45,313 nt of DNA from an uncultured Collinsella sp. (GTDB taxonomy: Bacteria; Actinomycetota; Coriobacteriia; Coriobacteriales; Coriobacteriaceae): NCBI GenBank assembly GCA_902470765.1, contig CABRHW010000016.1:1-45313 (forward strand). Direction: 5' to 3'. Under the pieces are notes generated by a model. The model was not told the origin of the DNA. It saw only the letters and a list, made by a program, of their open reading frames with translations, and made no database searches. This document shows, in pieces, positions 15,124 through 22,656 of the stretch. Position numbers and translations under genes: made by a program. Position 1 is the first letter of the stretch, and each line of letters starts with the position of its first letter.

Positions 15124-16392
15124 CTAGGAACGGTAGTCGCCGTTGATGGAGATGTACTCGTGCGTGAGGTCGCAGGTCCACACGGTCGCTGCCGCGTCGC
15201 CTGCGCCCAGGTCGGCCGAAATCACGATCTCGGGCGCCTCAAAACGTCGCAGAGCCTCGTCCTCGTCAAAGGGAACAGTCAGACCGTCGCGGCAGACCGG
15301 CATGCCCATCATGTCGATGGAAACGTCTTCCTGATTAAACTTCACGCCGCACTTGCCGAGCGCCATGGCAACGCGGCCCCAGTTGCAGTCGTGACCGGCG
15401 ATGCAGGTCTTGACGAGCGGCGAGTTGGCGACAGCACGGGCGGCGATATCGGCTTCTTCGTCGTTGGCGGCGCCGGTAACGTTAACCGTCACGAGCTTTG
15501 ACGCACCCTCTCCATCGGCCGCAATGTTGCGCGCCAGGCTCTCGCACACCTCGTGCACGGCAAAGGCCAACTCGTCAAAGGCATCAGTACCCTCGACGAT
15601 GGCCTCGGCATCTGCGACTGCAGCGCCAGAAGCAAGCATGATGCAGGTGTCGTTGGTCGAGGTATCAGAATCGACCGTCACTTTATTGAAGGTCTGCTTA
15701 ACGGTCGAGAGCAACAGGGCGTGGAGCGCCGCCGGCTCGACGGGGGCATCGGTAGTAATGACCGCGATCATGGTGGCCATATTAGGCATGATCATGCCCG
15801 AGCCCTTGCACATACCGCCCACCGTATAGGCATTGCCTGCGTGCCCCGCAGCCTCACTGCGATAGCGAACGGCATACTCCTTGGAATGTGTATCAGTCGT
15901 CATGATAGCGCGGGCGGCATCGGCGCCACCATGAGCGGAGAGCGCCTCGAAGGCGGACGGAACGGCCGTCTCAAACGTGTCGATCGGCAGAATCTGTCCG
16001 ATCACGCCTGTGGATGCAACTAGGATCTGCTGGGGTTCACAGCCGATGACCTGCGACGCGATGTTGCATGTCTCGCGCGCACAGGCTAGGCCGGTCTCGC
16101 CCGTGGCGGCGTTCGCGTTGCCGGAGTTGATTGAAACACCGGCGATGATGCCATAGCCCTTGTCCGCACCGCCCAGGTTGGCACGGCTCACCTGCACGGG
16201 CGCCGCGCAAAAGCGGTTGGTCGTAAACACGCCGGCACCTGGACAGGGCTTATCGGGCACGACGAGTGCATAGTCCAAGCGCTCGGGATTCTTCCGGAAT
16301 CCCGCATGGATACCTGCAGCCTTAAAGCCGGCCGCTGCCGTAACGCCGCCCTCGACGGCGCGAATCTTGATATCAATCAGGTCGGTATTCAT
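15124..16392 (-). CDS. argJ: Bifunctional ornithine acetyltransferase / N-acetylglutamate synthase
   Basis: ArgJ recycles the acetyl group from N-acetylornithine to glutamate and in bifunctional forms also uses acetyl-CoA. The 422 residues contain the self-cleavage site: Thr207 in NMATMIAV is the expected nucleophile at the new N terminus of the beta chain. GVISINSGNANA-like (around 85-96), CKGSGMI and DTSTNDT motifs are present, and the C-terminal NWGR segment fits. No argA is seen nearby, which leaves the bifunctional reading open. AAGGAG precedes the ATG by 10 nt. The gap to argC is 135 nt. Confidence 0.95.
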   Translation of the reverse strand: MNTDLIDIKIRAVEGGVTAAAGFKAAGIHAGFRKNPERLDYALVVPDKPCPGAGVFTTNRFCAAPVQVSRANLGGADKGYGIIAGVSINSGNANAATGETGLACARETCNIASQVIGCEPQQILVASTGVIGQILPIDTFETAVPSAFEALSAHGGADAARAIMTTDTHSKEYAVRYRSEAAGHAGNAYTVGGMCKGSGMIMPNMATMIAVITTDAPVEPAALHALLLSTVKQTFNKVTVDSDTSTNDTCIMLASGAAVADAEAIVEGTDAFDELAFAVHEVCESLARNIAADGEGASKLVTVNVTGAANDEEADIAARAVANSPLVKTCIAGHDCNWGRVAMALGKCGVKFNQEDVSIDMMGMPVCRDGLTVPFDEDEALRRFEAPEIVISADLGAGDAAATVWTCDLTHEYISINGDYRS

Positions 16393-16527
16393 CGTCCCTA
16401 CGACTCCTTATATCAAATAAAAAAGCGGGCATCGGCTGGCACGCCATACCGGTCGCAATTAGTAGACCAGCTTAAAAGTGGCGCCCAACTCGATACCCGA
16501 CTACCAAATCGTTAACAATCGAATGTG

Positions 16528-17598
16528 CTACACCGGGCACGCCACTGTGGGCAAGCCTCGTCGCTCGTCAAAGCCAAAAACGATGTTGGCGCACTGGACC
16601 GCCTGGCCCGCAGCACCCTTGCACAAATTGTCGATAGCGCCCGTCGCCACCAGCACGCCCGCACGCTTGTTGAGCGCAAGGCCGATCTGGGCGGCGTTGG
16701 TGCCGACGACCGAAGCCGTCTTGGGCTGCTGGCCGGCATCGAGCACGCGCACAAAGCTGCGACCGGCGTAGAACTTCTTGTAATGGTCGACGACGTCCTC
16801 AAGGGCCAACGCGTCGAGAGCCTGCGGCGCGAGCGGCATCGTCACCGTGGAAAGCAGGCCGCGCTTGAGCGGTGCCAAGTGCGGAGTAAAGACGACGCGA
16901 TCGGTCAGGTCCAGGATCTGCTCAATCTCGGGCGTATGGCGATGTTTGCCTACGCCATAGGCCTCCAGGTTCTCGTCCGCGCTACAAAAATGGGTGCGAG
17001 CGTTGCAGGACTTACCGGCGCCCGTCACGCCACTAATGGCATCGACGATTACGGGGCCGTTCTCTGCCACCCAGCCCGCACGCACGGCAGGAGCGGCAGC
17101 AAGGCTCGTTGCGGTGGGATAGCAACCGGCGCAGGCGACCAGCACGGGTTTGCCGTCGGCATGGTCGGATGCGGCGGTCTCCAAGTCCCGGCAGAATAGC
17201 TCGGGCAGGCCGAAGGCACGTGTCTTGAGCAGCTCGGGGCTCGTGTGCTCGGCGGCATACCATGCCTCAAAGACGGACGGGTCGCTCAGACGGTAATCGG
17301 CCGAAAGATCAAAGCAGGAAACGCCCGCGGCAAGGAGTGCGGGCACCTGTGCCATGGCAGCCGTGTGCGGCACGGCAAGAAAAACCGCATCGCAGCTCTT
17401 GAGCTCGGGGGCGTCATGCGTGGTGAAAACCAGATCGCTCACGCCAGCAAAGCTCGGATACACTGCGGACAGCGGCTGGCCGGCATCGGCGTTGGACGTA
17501 ATGGCAACAAGTTCAAACTCGGGATGGCCGAGTACGAGGCGAATGAGCTCGGCTCCGGCATATCCAGCCGCGCCGACGATTCCAACCTTCAAAGACAT
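16528..17598 (-). CDS. argC: N-acetyl-gamma-glutamyl-phosphate reductase
   Basis: NADPH-dependent reduction of N-acetylglutamyl phosphate to the semialdehyde. The 356 residues open with the Rossmann motif GIVGAAGYAGAELIR (6-20). The catalytic Cys is in CAGCYPTAT (Cys159), and the conserved HRHTPEIEQ supplies the active-site His. AAGGAG lies 9 nt before the ATG. It is first in the argC-J-B-D operon, and a promoter overlapped by ARG-box-like palindromes lies about 100 nt upstream. Confidence 0.96.
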   Translation of the reverse strand: MSLKVGIVGAAGYAGAELIRLVLGHPEFELVAITSNADAGQPLSAVYPSFAGVSDLVFTTHDAPELKSCDAVFLAVPHTAAMAQVPALLAAGVSCFDLSADYRLSDPSVFEAWYAAEHTSPELLKTRAFGLPELFCRDLETAASDHADGKPVLVACAGCYPTATSLAAAPAVRAGWVAENGPVIVDAISGVTGAGKSCNARTHFCSADENLEAYGVGKHRHTPEIEQILDLTDRVVFTPHLAPLKRGLLSTVTMPLAPQALDALALEDVVDHYKKFYAGRSFVRVLDAGQQPKTASVVGTNAAQIGLALNKRAGVLVATGAIDNLCKGAAGQAVQCANIVFGFDERRGLPTVACPV

Positions 17599-17688
17599 AT
17601 CAGACTCCTTGTCTGCGATTTATGCACCGATGCGCATTTCGCAGTGGTCATTATGAGGTGGCTTGAAACTTTAGCACCAAAAGATGCG

Positions 17689-17725
17689 TGAATACGTAAA
17701 TAGCTTGCATGTTCATGCATTGAAA
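17689..17725 (-). promoter_or_regulatory. argC promoter with ARG-box-like operators
   Basis: Minus-strand -35 TTTCAA (17720-17725), 17-bp spacer, -10 TATTTA (17697-17702). The spacer is occupied by the palindrome TGCATGAACATGCA (17706-17719), and the -10 lies in TATTTACGTATTCA (17689-17702), whose second half matches the ArgR half-site TATTCA. Two operators covering the promoter would fit ArgR-arginine repression. The rest of the 257-bp gap has a GC-rich hairpin (GGCACTCC/GGTGCC, around 17780-17800) without a T tract. Confidence 0.5.
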
Positions 17726-17855
17726 CATTCCCGACACATTCGCTTGAAGGAATTGACAAATAGAGCGGGCCTCGTATTGACCGGCACTCCTTACGGTGCC
17801 GGGCAACACGGGGTCCGCCCATGCGAAAACTAAGTTGTTAGGATGAGCCAGCTGG

Positions 17856-18266
17856 CTAGAGCTCAACCGGCACCCATTCGTCATGATTGCAGATAAATGC
17901 CTCAGGATCCTCGACGCTAAAGAAGACGAGCGCGGGGTCGTTAGGCCCCTCATAGTGCTCGCTCAAGCGCTCAAGATGCTTCCATCCGGCCTCGCGCATT
18001 TCGCTCGAAGCCCGGTCTTCCAGCCCCGCACGCCCGCGCAGGATCAACCAACCATGGCCCGGCCACCAACTCGTGACCTCAAAGCGCTGGTTTTGCAGCA
18101 GCTCCTGCCACACATCTTTGGTGCGCGCTGTCACAAACCACAGCTTGCCGTCCTGAATCTGCGCAAACGAGAACGGACGCACATGCGGCTGCCCGCCCAC
18201 GCTCGTCGCCAGATACCACGCCGGCACCGACGTCAGATACTCCAGCACCGTATTCAATCCGTCCAC
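17856..18266 (-). CDS. Pyridoxamine 5'-phosphate oxidase-like flavoprotein (paralogue 1)
   Basis: 136-residue split-barrel protein of the PNPOx-like FMN-binding superfamily. The core reads VPAWYLATS, GQPHVRPFSF and DGKLWFVTARTKDVWQEL, the pattern shared with short general-stress or F420/FMN-binding proteins. The substrate is unknown. The GTG start at 18266 is chosen for its AGGAGG 4 nt upstream; an in-frame ATG 15 codons earlier lacks a site and overlaps the upstream gene's 3' flank. It is clearly homologous to the next gene, from which it is 54 nt away. Confidence 0.8.
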   Translation of the reverse strand: MDGLNTVLEYLTSVPAWYLATSVGGQPHVRPFSFAQIQDGKLWFVTARTKDVWQELLQNQRFEVTSWWPGHGWLILRGRAGLEDRASSEMREAGWKHLERLSEHYEGPNDPALVFFSVEDPEAFICNHDEWVPVEL

Positions 18267-18320
18267 GTTTCCTCCTGTCGCCTGACCAGTCTTTTTGGAA
18301 TGGGTAGTCAATTTGGGAAA

Positions 18321-18767
18321 TTAGAGCTCGAGGCGCTCTTCGCTGCCGTCGATATCGCAGAACCGTGCGGCGATGTTGCGGACCGAGAAGAATGCAAGGC
18401 GGCCATCGTTGGCGCTATCGTGTTGCTCGCCAATGCCCACCATGTGCTTAAAGCCCGCTTGGCGCACCTTGTCGCTCACGAATGCATCGTCCTCGAGCGC
18501 GGCCTCGCCAGTTAACACGATCCAGCACTCCCCCGGCTTCCAGCCCGATACCTCAAACTTGGGATTCGCGCTCAACTCCACCCACACGTCCTTGTCGCGC
18601 GACGTGCAAAACCACAGCTTGCCATCATCGACCATGGCAAACGAAAACGGCCTCACGCGGGGCTGATGCCCGTCGCTCGCATCGGTCGTGGCAAGATACC
18701 ACGCCGGAATGCGCCTGAGATACGAGCAGGCGCGCTCGAGCTGAGCCGTGCGATCGATGTCGGTCAT
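18321..18767 (-). CDS. Pyridoxamine 5'-phosphate oxidase-like flavoprotein (paralogue 2)
   Basis: 148-residue protein of the same split-barrel family as its neighbour: IPAWYLATT, QPRVRPFSF and DGKLWFCTSRDKDVWVEL align one to one, and both end in a block with FFSV followed by an acidic C terminus. The tandem pair thus comes from a local duplication, now much diverged, with both copies intact. The role is unknown; FMN is the likely ligand, and the adjacent riboflavin transporter operon is suggestive but not proof. It lies 30 nt downstream of ecfT on the same strand and may be cotranscribed with it. Confidence 0.8.
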   Translation of the reverse strand: MTDIDRTAQLERACSYLRRIPAWYLATTDASDGHQPRVRPFSFAMVDDGKLWFCTSRDKDVWVELSANPKFEVSGWKPGECWIVLTGEAALEDDAFVSDKVRQAGFKHMVGIGEQHDSANDGRLAFFSVRNIAARFCDIDGSEERLEL

Positions 18768-18797
18768 AGAGACCCCTTTCTTGCGCTCGAATCGAGC

Positions 18798-19598
18798 TTA
18801 GACGAGTTGAAGATTGATAACGACAACGCATGTCACCAGCAGCGCCATCGCCAGCGCTGCCAGTACATCCCCCCGGCCAAACGCAAGCGCATGCAGACGC
18901 GTGCGTCCCTGCTCGCCGTGATAACAGCGCGCATCCATGGCGGCCGAAAGCGTCTCGGCATGACGGAACACGCCGGTGAACAGCGGAATCGCCACACTGC
19001 CGAGCATGCGCACACCGCCGAGCGGACCGCCCGTCACGCGCGCGCCGCGACTTGCCTGTGCATCGGCCGTCTGTTTCATCTCGGTGGCAAATTGCGGCAT
19101 AAACCGCAGCGCGATACCCATAATCATGCCGAGCTCGTGCGCCGGAAGCCCCACGCGCGCAAATGGTGCGAGCAGACGTTCAAAGCCCGCGGTGAGGTCG
19201 AGCGTCGGCGTGGTGAGTGTAACGGCGCTCATGCCGGCCATCATCAACGTCAGGCGGCACGCCACAAACGCCGCAGAACGCAGCGAGCCCTCGCTCACCT
19301 GCAAAAAGCCAAGCTGCCACAGGATGCGGCCACTCTGGTCGGAAAACAGGTTGAGCACCGCGACCACCACGACAATCGCCAGCAATGGTGCCATCGATGA
19401 TAGGACCCGGCGCAACGGCACCCGGGCTGCGAGATAGACCAGCACGACAAAAAATGCGACCGGAACCAGCCCGCAAAAGCTTCCGACGGTGAGCACGGTG
19501 ACCAGAAATGCAAAACCTAGGAGCAACTTAGTACGCGGATCCAGGCGATGCACCGCGCTATCCCCGGGATAGTAGCTGCCAAATGAGAACGCCTCCAT
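18798..19598 (-). CDS. ecfT: ECF transporter transmembrane subunit EcfT
   Basis: Energy-coupling membrane subunit linking the two ATPases to the substrate-binding S component. The 266 residues begin MEAFSFGSYYPGDSAVH-RLDPRTKLL, the standard EcfT opening, followed by about five membrane helices. The two coupling-helix motifs appear as QASRG and MDAR(C)Y (canonical ARG and EARG forms). The ATG overlaps the ecfA stop (TAATG), with GAGGAGG upstream inside ecfA, so translation is coupled. A longer frame starting 15 codons earlier is not needed. Confidence 0.93.
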   Translation of the reverse strand: MEAFSFGSYYPGDSAVHRLDPRTKLLLGFAFLVTVLTVGSFCGLVPVAFFVVLVYLAARVPLRRVLSSMAPLLAIVVVVAVLNLFSDQSGRILWQLGFLQVSEGSLRSAAFVACRLTLMMAGMSAVTLTTPTLDLTAGFERLLAPFARVGLPAHELGMIMGIALRFMPQFATEMKQTADAQASRGARVTGGPLGGVRMLGSVAIPLFTGVFRHAETLSAAMDARCYHGEQGRTRLHALAFGRGDVLAALAMALLVTCVVVINLQLV

Positions 19599-21502
19599 TA
19601 GCAGCCCTCCTCTCGCGTGGGCGCCTTGGAACCAGCCTGACACGGAACCCTCAAAGGCACGTCCGCGCAGCCCAGCAGCAAGCCGGCCAACTCGTCGGCT
19701 AGCGCCTCAACCGTATAAAGCTTGTCGCAGCGGAGCGGCACACCGGCTTGCGCAAGCGCCAGCGCGATACGCTGGGCGGCGGGAACGCCCAAGCCGATTG
19801 ATTTAAGCTCATCGGCATGCGCAAAAACCTGAGCGGGCGTGCCCTCGGCAAACACCGCGCCCTCGTTCATCACGACAATATGGTCGCAGCAATTGGCCAG
19901 GTCATCCATACTATGCGAAACCATGACAACGGTCAGGCCATCGCGGTGAAGTCGATCGATAAGCTCAAGGAAATCCCTGCGCGCAGCCGGATCGAGCCCC
20001 GCCATGGGCTCATCGAGCACCAGGACTTCGGGCTCCATGGCGAGCACGCCGGCAAACGCCACGCGGCGCTGCTGGCCGCCCGAAAGCTCAAAGGGGTTCT
20101 TGTCGCCTATCGCGGCAAGGTCGAGGCCCACGCGCGCAAGCGATGATGCGACACGGCGTGCAACCTCGTCTTCTGGCAGGCCAAGGTTGCGCGGGCCAAA
20201 CGCCACGTCCTGCGCCACGGTCTCGGCAAATAGCTGGCGCTCGGGATACTGAAACACCACGCCGACCTTGGCCTTAACCGCGGCGGCGTCTTTCTTGCTT
20301 GATAGGTCGAGCCCCAGCGCGCAAACGCTTCCCTCCTGCGGACGAATCAACCCGTTGAGATGCTGAACCAGCGTCGATTTACCCGAGCCGGTATGACCCG
20401 CCAATCCCAGAAACTCGCCGCGGCGCACCGTCAGCGAAACATCACGTAGCGCCCAGGGGCTGTTTGGATCGTTGCCCCAAAGAGCTTGTTTGCTCGATGC
20501 GTCCGCAGTGGTCGAGCGCTTGCGCCATCGACGGCGCTCGCGGGCGCTCAGCGAGTAACTATGCGAGAGGTGCGAAATCTCGATAACGGGCTCCGACGCG
20601 GCTATCCCGTCGGCCGCAGAGGATCCATTGTCAAGCACATGAGAATCGGATGCGGAAGGCTGCCCTGCGATGTCCGTCCCGCTCCGCTCGGCATAAGCCT
20701 GTGCAATCTCGGCGACCATATCTGCCTCGCGCACCTGCGCGCAAACGGAAACGCCCTTCTCACGAAGTGCCCTACCTAGGCAGCACGACACCGGCATATC
20801 CAGGTTGAGCTGCGCAAGTTCGTCCGCCCGCGTCAAGATTTCCTCGGGCTTACCGAGCATGGCAACGCGACCCGCCTGAAACACCGCGACACGATCGGCC
20901 TCGGCGGCCTCTTCCATAAAGTGCGTAATCATCACGATGGTCATGCCACGATTGTGCAACGCGTGGCAAGCCTTCATGAGGCCCTTGCGTCCACGTGGAT
21001 CGAGCATCGAAGAAGCCTCATCCAAAATGAGCACGCGCGGCTCCATGGCGAGCACGCCGGCAAGCGCCACGCGCTGCTTTTGGCCGCCCGAAAGCGCATG
21101 GGTCTCGTGACGCTCAAAGCCCACCAGGCCCACACCCTTCAGCGCCTCGCGTACGCGCCGCGCAATTTGCGCCGACGGCACGCCAAGGTTTTCGGGACCA
21201 AACGCAACGTCATCTTCGACAAGCGTTGCCACCAGCTGGTCATCGGGATTCTGGAATACCATGCCCGCGGTCGAACGAATGTCGTAAACCAGCTCGGGAT
21301 CGGACGCATCCATGCCGTTGACGCGTACCGTGCCCGCATCGGGCTGCAACAGTGCATTCAGATGCTTGGCAAACGTCGACTTGCCCGACCCATTGCCACC
21401 AAGGATGCAGAAAAACTCGCCATCCTCGATGTTCAGATCGACGCCGTCGAGTGCCGGCGCGGCACCGTCATAGCTAAAGGAAACGCCCCGATACTCAATC
21501 AT
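19598..21502 (-). CDS. ecfA: Fused ECF transporter ATPase (EcfA1-EcfA2)
   Basis: 634-residue protein with two complete ABC ATPase domains in one chain. Domain 1 (about 1-250): Walker A GGNGSGKST, Q loop FQNPDDQ, signature LSGGQKQR, Walker B ILDEASSMLDP, H loop ITH. A variable linker (about 255-320) follows. Domain 2 (about 325-600): GHTGSGKST, FQYPERQ, LSGGQQRR, VLDEPMAGLDP, VSH. The FQNP and FQYP Q loops are those of EcfA1 and EcfA2, so the usual heterodimer is encoded as one polypeptide. The start overlaps the ribU stop by 4 nt (ATGA). Confidence 0.95.
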   Translation of the reverse strand: MIEYRGVSFSYDGAAPALDGVDLNIEDGEFFCILGGNGSGKSTFAKHLNALLQPDAGTVRVNGMDASDPELVYDIRSTAGMVFQNPDDQLVATLVEDDVAFGPENLGVPSAQIARRVREALKGVGLVGFERHETHALSGGQKQRVALAGVLAMEPRVLILDEASSMLDPRGRKGLMKACHALHNRGMTIVMITHFMEEAAEADRVAVFQAGRVAMLGKPEEILTRADELAQLNLDMPVSCCLGRALREKGVSVCAQVREADMVAEIAQAYAERSGTDIAGQPSASDSHVLDNGSSAADGIAASEPVIEISHLSHSYSLSARERRRWRKRSTTADASSKQALWGNDPNSPWALRDVSLTVRRGEFLGLAGHTGSGKSTLVQHLNGLIRPQEGSVCALGLDLSSKKDAAAVKAKVGVVFQYPERQLFAETVAQDVAFGPRNLGLPEDEVARRVASSLARVGLDLAAIGDKNPFELSGGQQRRVAFAGVLAMEPEVLVLDEPMAGLDPAARRDFLELIDRLHRDGLTVVMVSHSMDDLANCCDHIVVMNEGAVFAEGTPAQVFAHADELKSIGLGVPAAQRIALALAQAGVPLRCDKLYTVEALADELAGLLLGCADVPLRVPCQAGSKAPTREEGC

Positions 21503-22089
21503 GCGCGGCCTTTGACCTGGTCCTTCTTGGGCGTGATGAGATTAGAGACCGCCTTGTACACCGCGAGCGTCAACACCGAGTTGAGCACGGTCTTGATAAG
21601 GTTGAACGGCAGCACGGCAGGAATCATGAGTGGGGCGATTACATCGACCGAGCCATACCAGAACCATACGCCAATGGTAAGGTTTGCGACCATAGACAAC
21701 GCCGTAGCGGCAATAACGCCGAGCGCCAGGCCAATCACGGCACCCTTATAGGTATGCATCTTCTGGTAGACAATAGCCGCGGGCAGAATGTAGCCCAGCG
21801 TGGCAACCAGGTTCATAAGCGCGCCGACCCAGTCACCCGTAGTGAGCGCATGGATAACGATCGCCATGGCTGCAACAGCGGTACCAGCACCGGGGCCATA
21901 CGCAAATCCGCACACCATCGCCGGCACCAGCGACGGGTCATACGTCAAAAACGGCGCCGAAGGAAGGATGGGCAGCTGCACGTACATAAACAGGGCACCC
22001 AAGGCGCACATCAACGCCATGGTAACGAGCTGTTTGGTGCTCCACCTATTCGTGTTCTCAAAATGGATATGCTGCGACTGTTCAGACAT
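21499..22089 (-). CDS. ribU: Riboflavin ECF transporter S component (RibU-like)
   Basis: 196-residue membrane protein with about six helices that binds the vitamin and docks on EcfT. The segment APFLTYDPSLVPAMVCGFAYGP (about 46-67) is the RibU-type loop in the ECF substrate-specific family. The FMN riboswitch directly upstream makes riboflavin the likely substrate. ATG 22089 with AGGTGA 6 nt upstream is chosen; an in-frame ATG 7 codons earlier lies inside the riboswitch 3' end. The operon ribU-ecfA1A2-ecfT has overlapping junctions throughout. Confidence 0.92.
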   Translation of the reverse strand: MSEQSQHIHFENTNRWSTKQLVTMALMCALGALFMYVQLPILPSAPFLTYDPSLVPAMVCGFAYGPGAGTAVAAMAIVIHALTTGDWVGALMNLVATLGYILPAAIVYQKMHTYKGAVIGLALGVIAATALSMVANLTIGVWFWYGSVDVIAPLMIPAVLPFNLIKTVLNSVLTLAVYKAVSNLITPKKDQVKGRA

Positions 22090-22103
22090 AAGATCACCTG
22101 CCT

Positions 22104-22279
22104 CTTTCATCCGGACTCTAACCGTTGGTACTGGGATCTCACCAGTTCAGCCGGCATGCGAACCAACGCACGCACGGGTCGCGGACTCATCGGCTCGACG
22201 CAGATCCTCGCCTGCGCCACGGCACCCCTTTGGCACCGCCCGATTTACCGCCAGTGGGGAATTTCACCCCGCCCTGAAA
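22104..22279 (-). promoter_or_regulatory. FMN riboswitch (RFN element)
   Basis: Minus-strand TTCAGGGCGGGGTGAAATTC, CCACTGGCGGT, GAGTCCGCGACCC, TGGTGAGATCCCAGTACCAACGG-like and AGAGTCCGGATGAAAGA segments occur in the order of the RFN consensus. The 3' end lies 14 nt before the ribU start, so the ribosome binding site is next to the last helix and translational control is likely. Binding of FMN would reduce riboflavin uptake. Confidence 0.95.
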
Positions 22280-22290
22280 CAGCAATTGCA

Positions 22291-22318
22291 AGTGTAGCAC
22301 GAGCAGGTATTCGCGCAA
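22291..22318 (-). promoter_or_regulatory. Putative promoter of the ribU operon
   Basis: Minus-strand TTGCGC (22313-22318), 16-bp spacer, TACACT (22291-22296). Transcription would start a few bases before the riboswitch 5' helix, which supports the assignment. Confidence 0.55.
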
Positions 22319-22485
22319 GTATGCCAAGGGTAATTTATGGTGGGGACCAGTTGCCGCAACAACCACGTTCCCCGCCCATCCCAAAGTAGCGCGCCTTTCG
22401 CGGCAAAGCCGCGAAACAGCGACCGGGACATGTATCCCCATCAGCCACGATCTCCGCCCACGCCGACCTCAAGGCCGTAAACGCA

Positions 22486-22630
22486 GGGGATCCGGGGGCG
22501 TGACGGGGGTTTCTCTCCGGAACATTCCGCAGGACGCAAAGAGGCTCCGCAGCGCGAAGCGCGATGCGGAGCCTCTTTGCATGTCCGAGGACGTTCCGGA
22601 GAGAAACCCCCGTCACGCCCCCGGATTCCC
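22486..22630. repeat. Long nested palindrome downstream of groEL (IR1)
   Basis: Arms 22490-22523 and 22593-22626 are perfect inverted repeats of 34 bp, extendable by three more pairs after one mismatch. Inside are 12-nt loops of related direct sequence (22524-22535, 22581-22592) and a second perfect 15-bp inverted repeat (22536-22550 with 22566-22580), itself closed by GCGC-GAA-GCGC. No T tract follows. The element starts 26 nt after the groEL stop. The flanking 22319-22485 holds a small hairpin (TTCGCGGC-AAA-GCCGCGAA, about 22398-22416) and no credible gene. Confidence 0.9.
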
Positions 22631-22656
22631 GGTGGGAGTTCTAGACCTTGTCGGCC

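Noticed and set aside
16393..16527. A terminator or riboswitch between argC and argJ
   Set aside because: Only weak pairing (GGC/GCC blocks) before a TTTTTTA run; not convincing enough to call.
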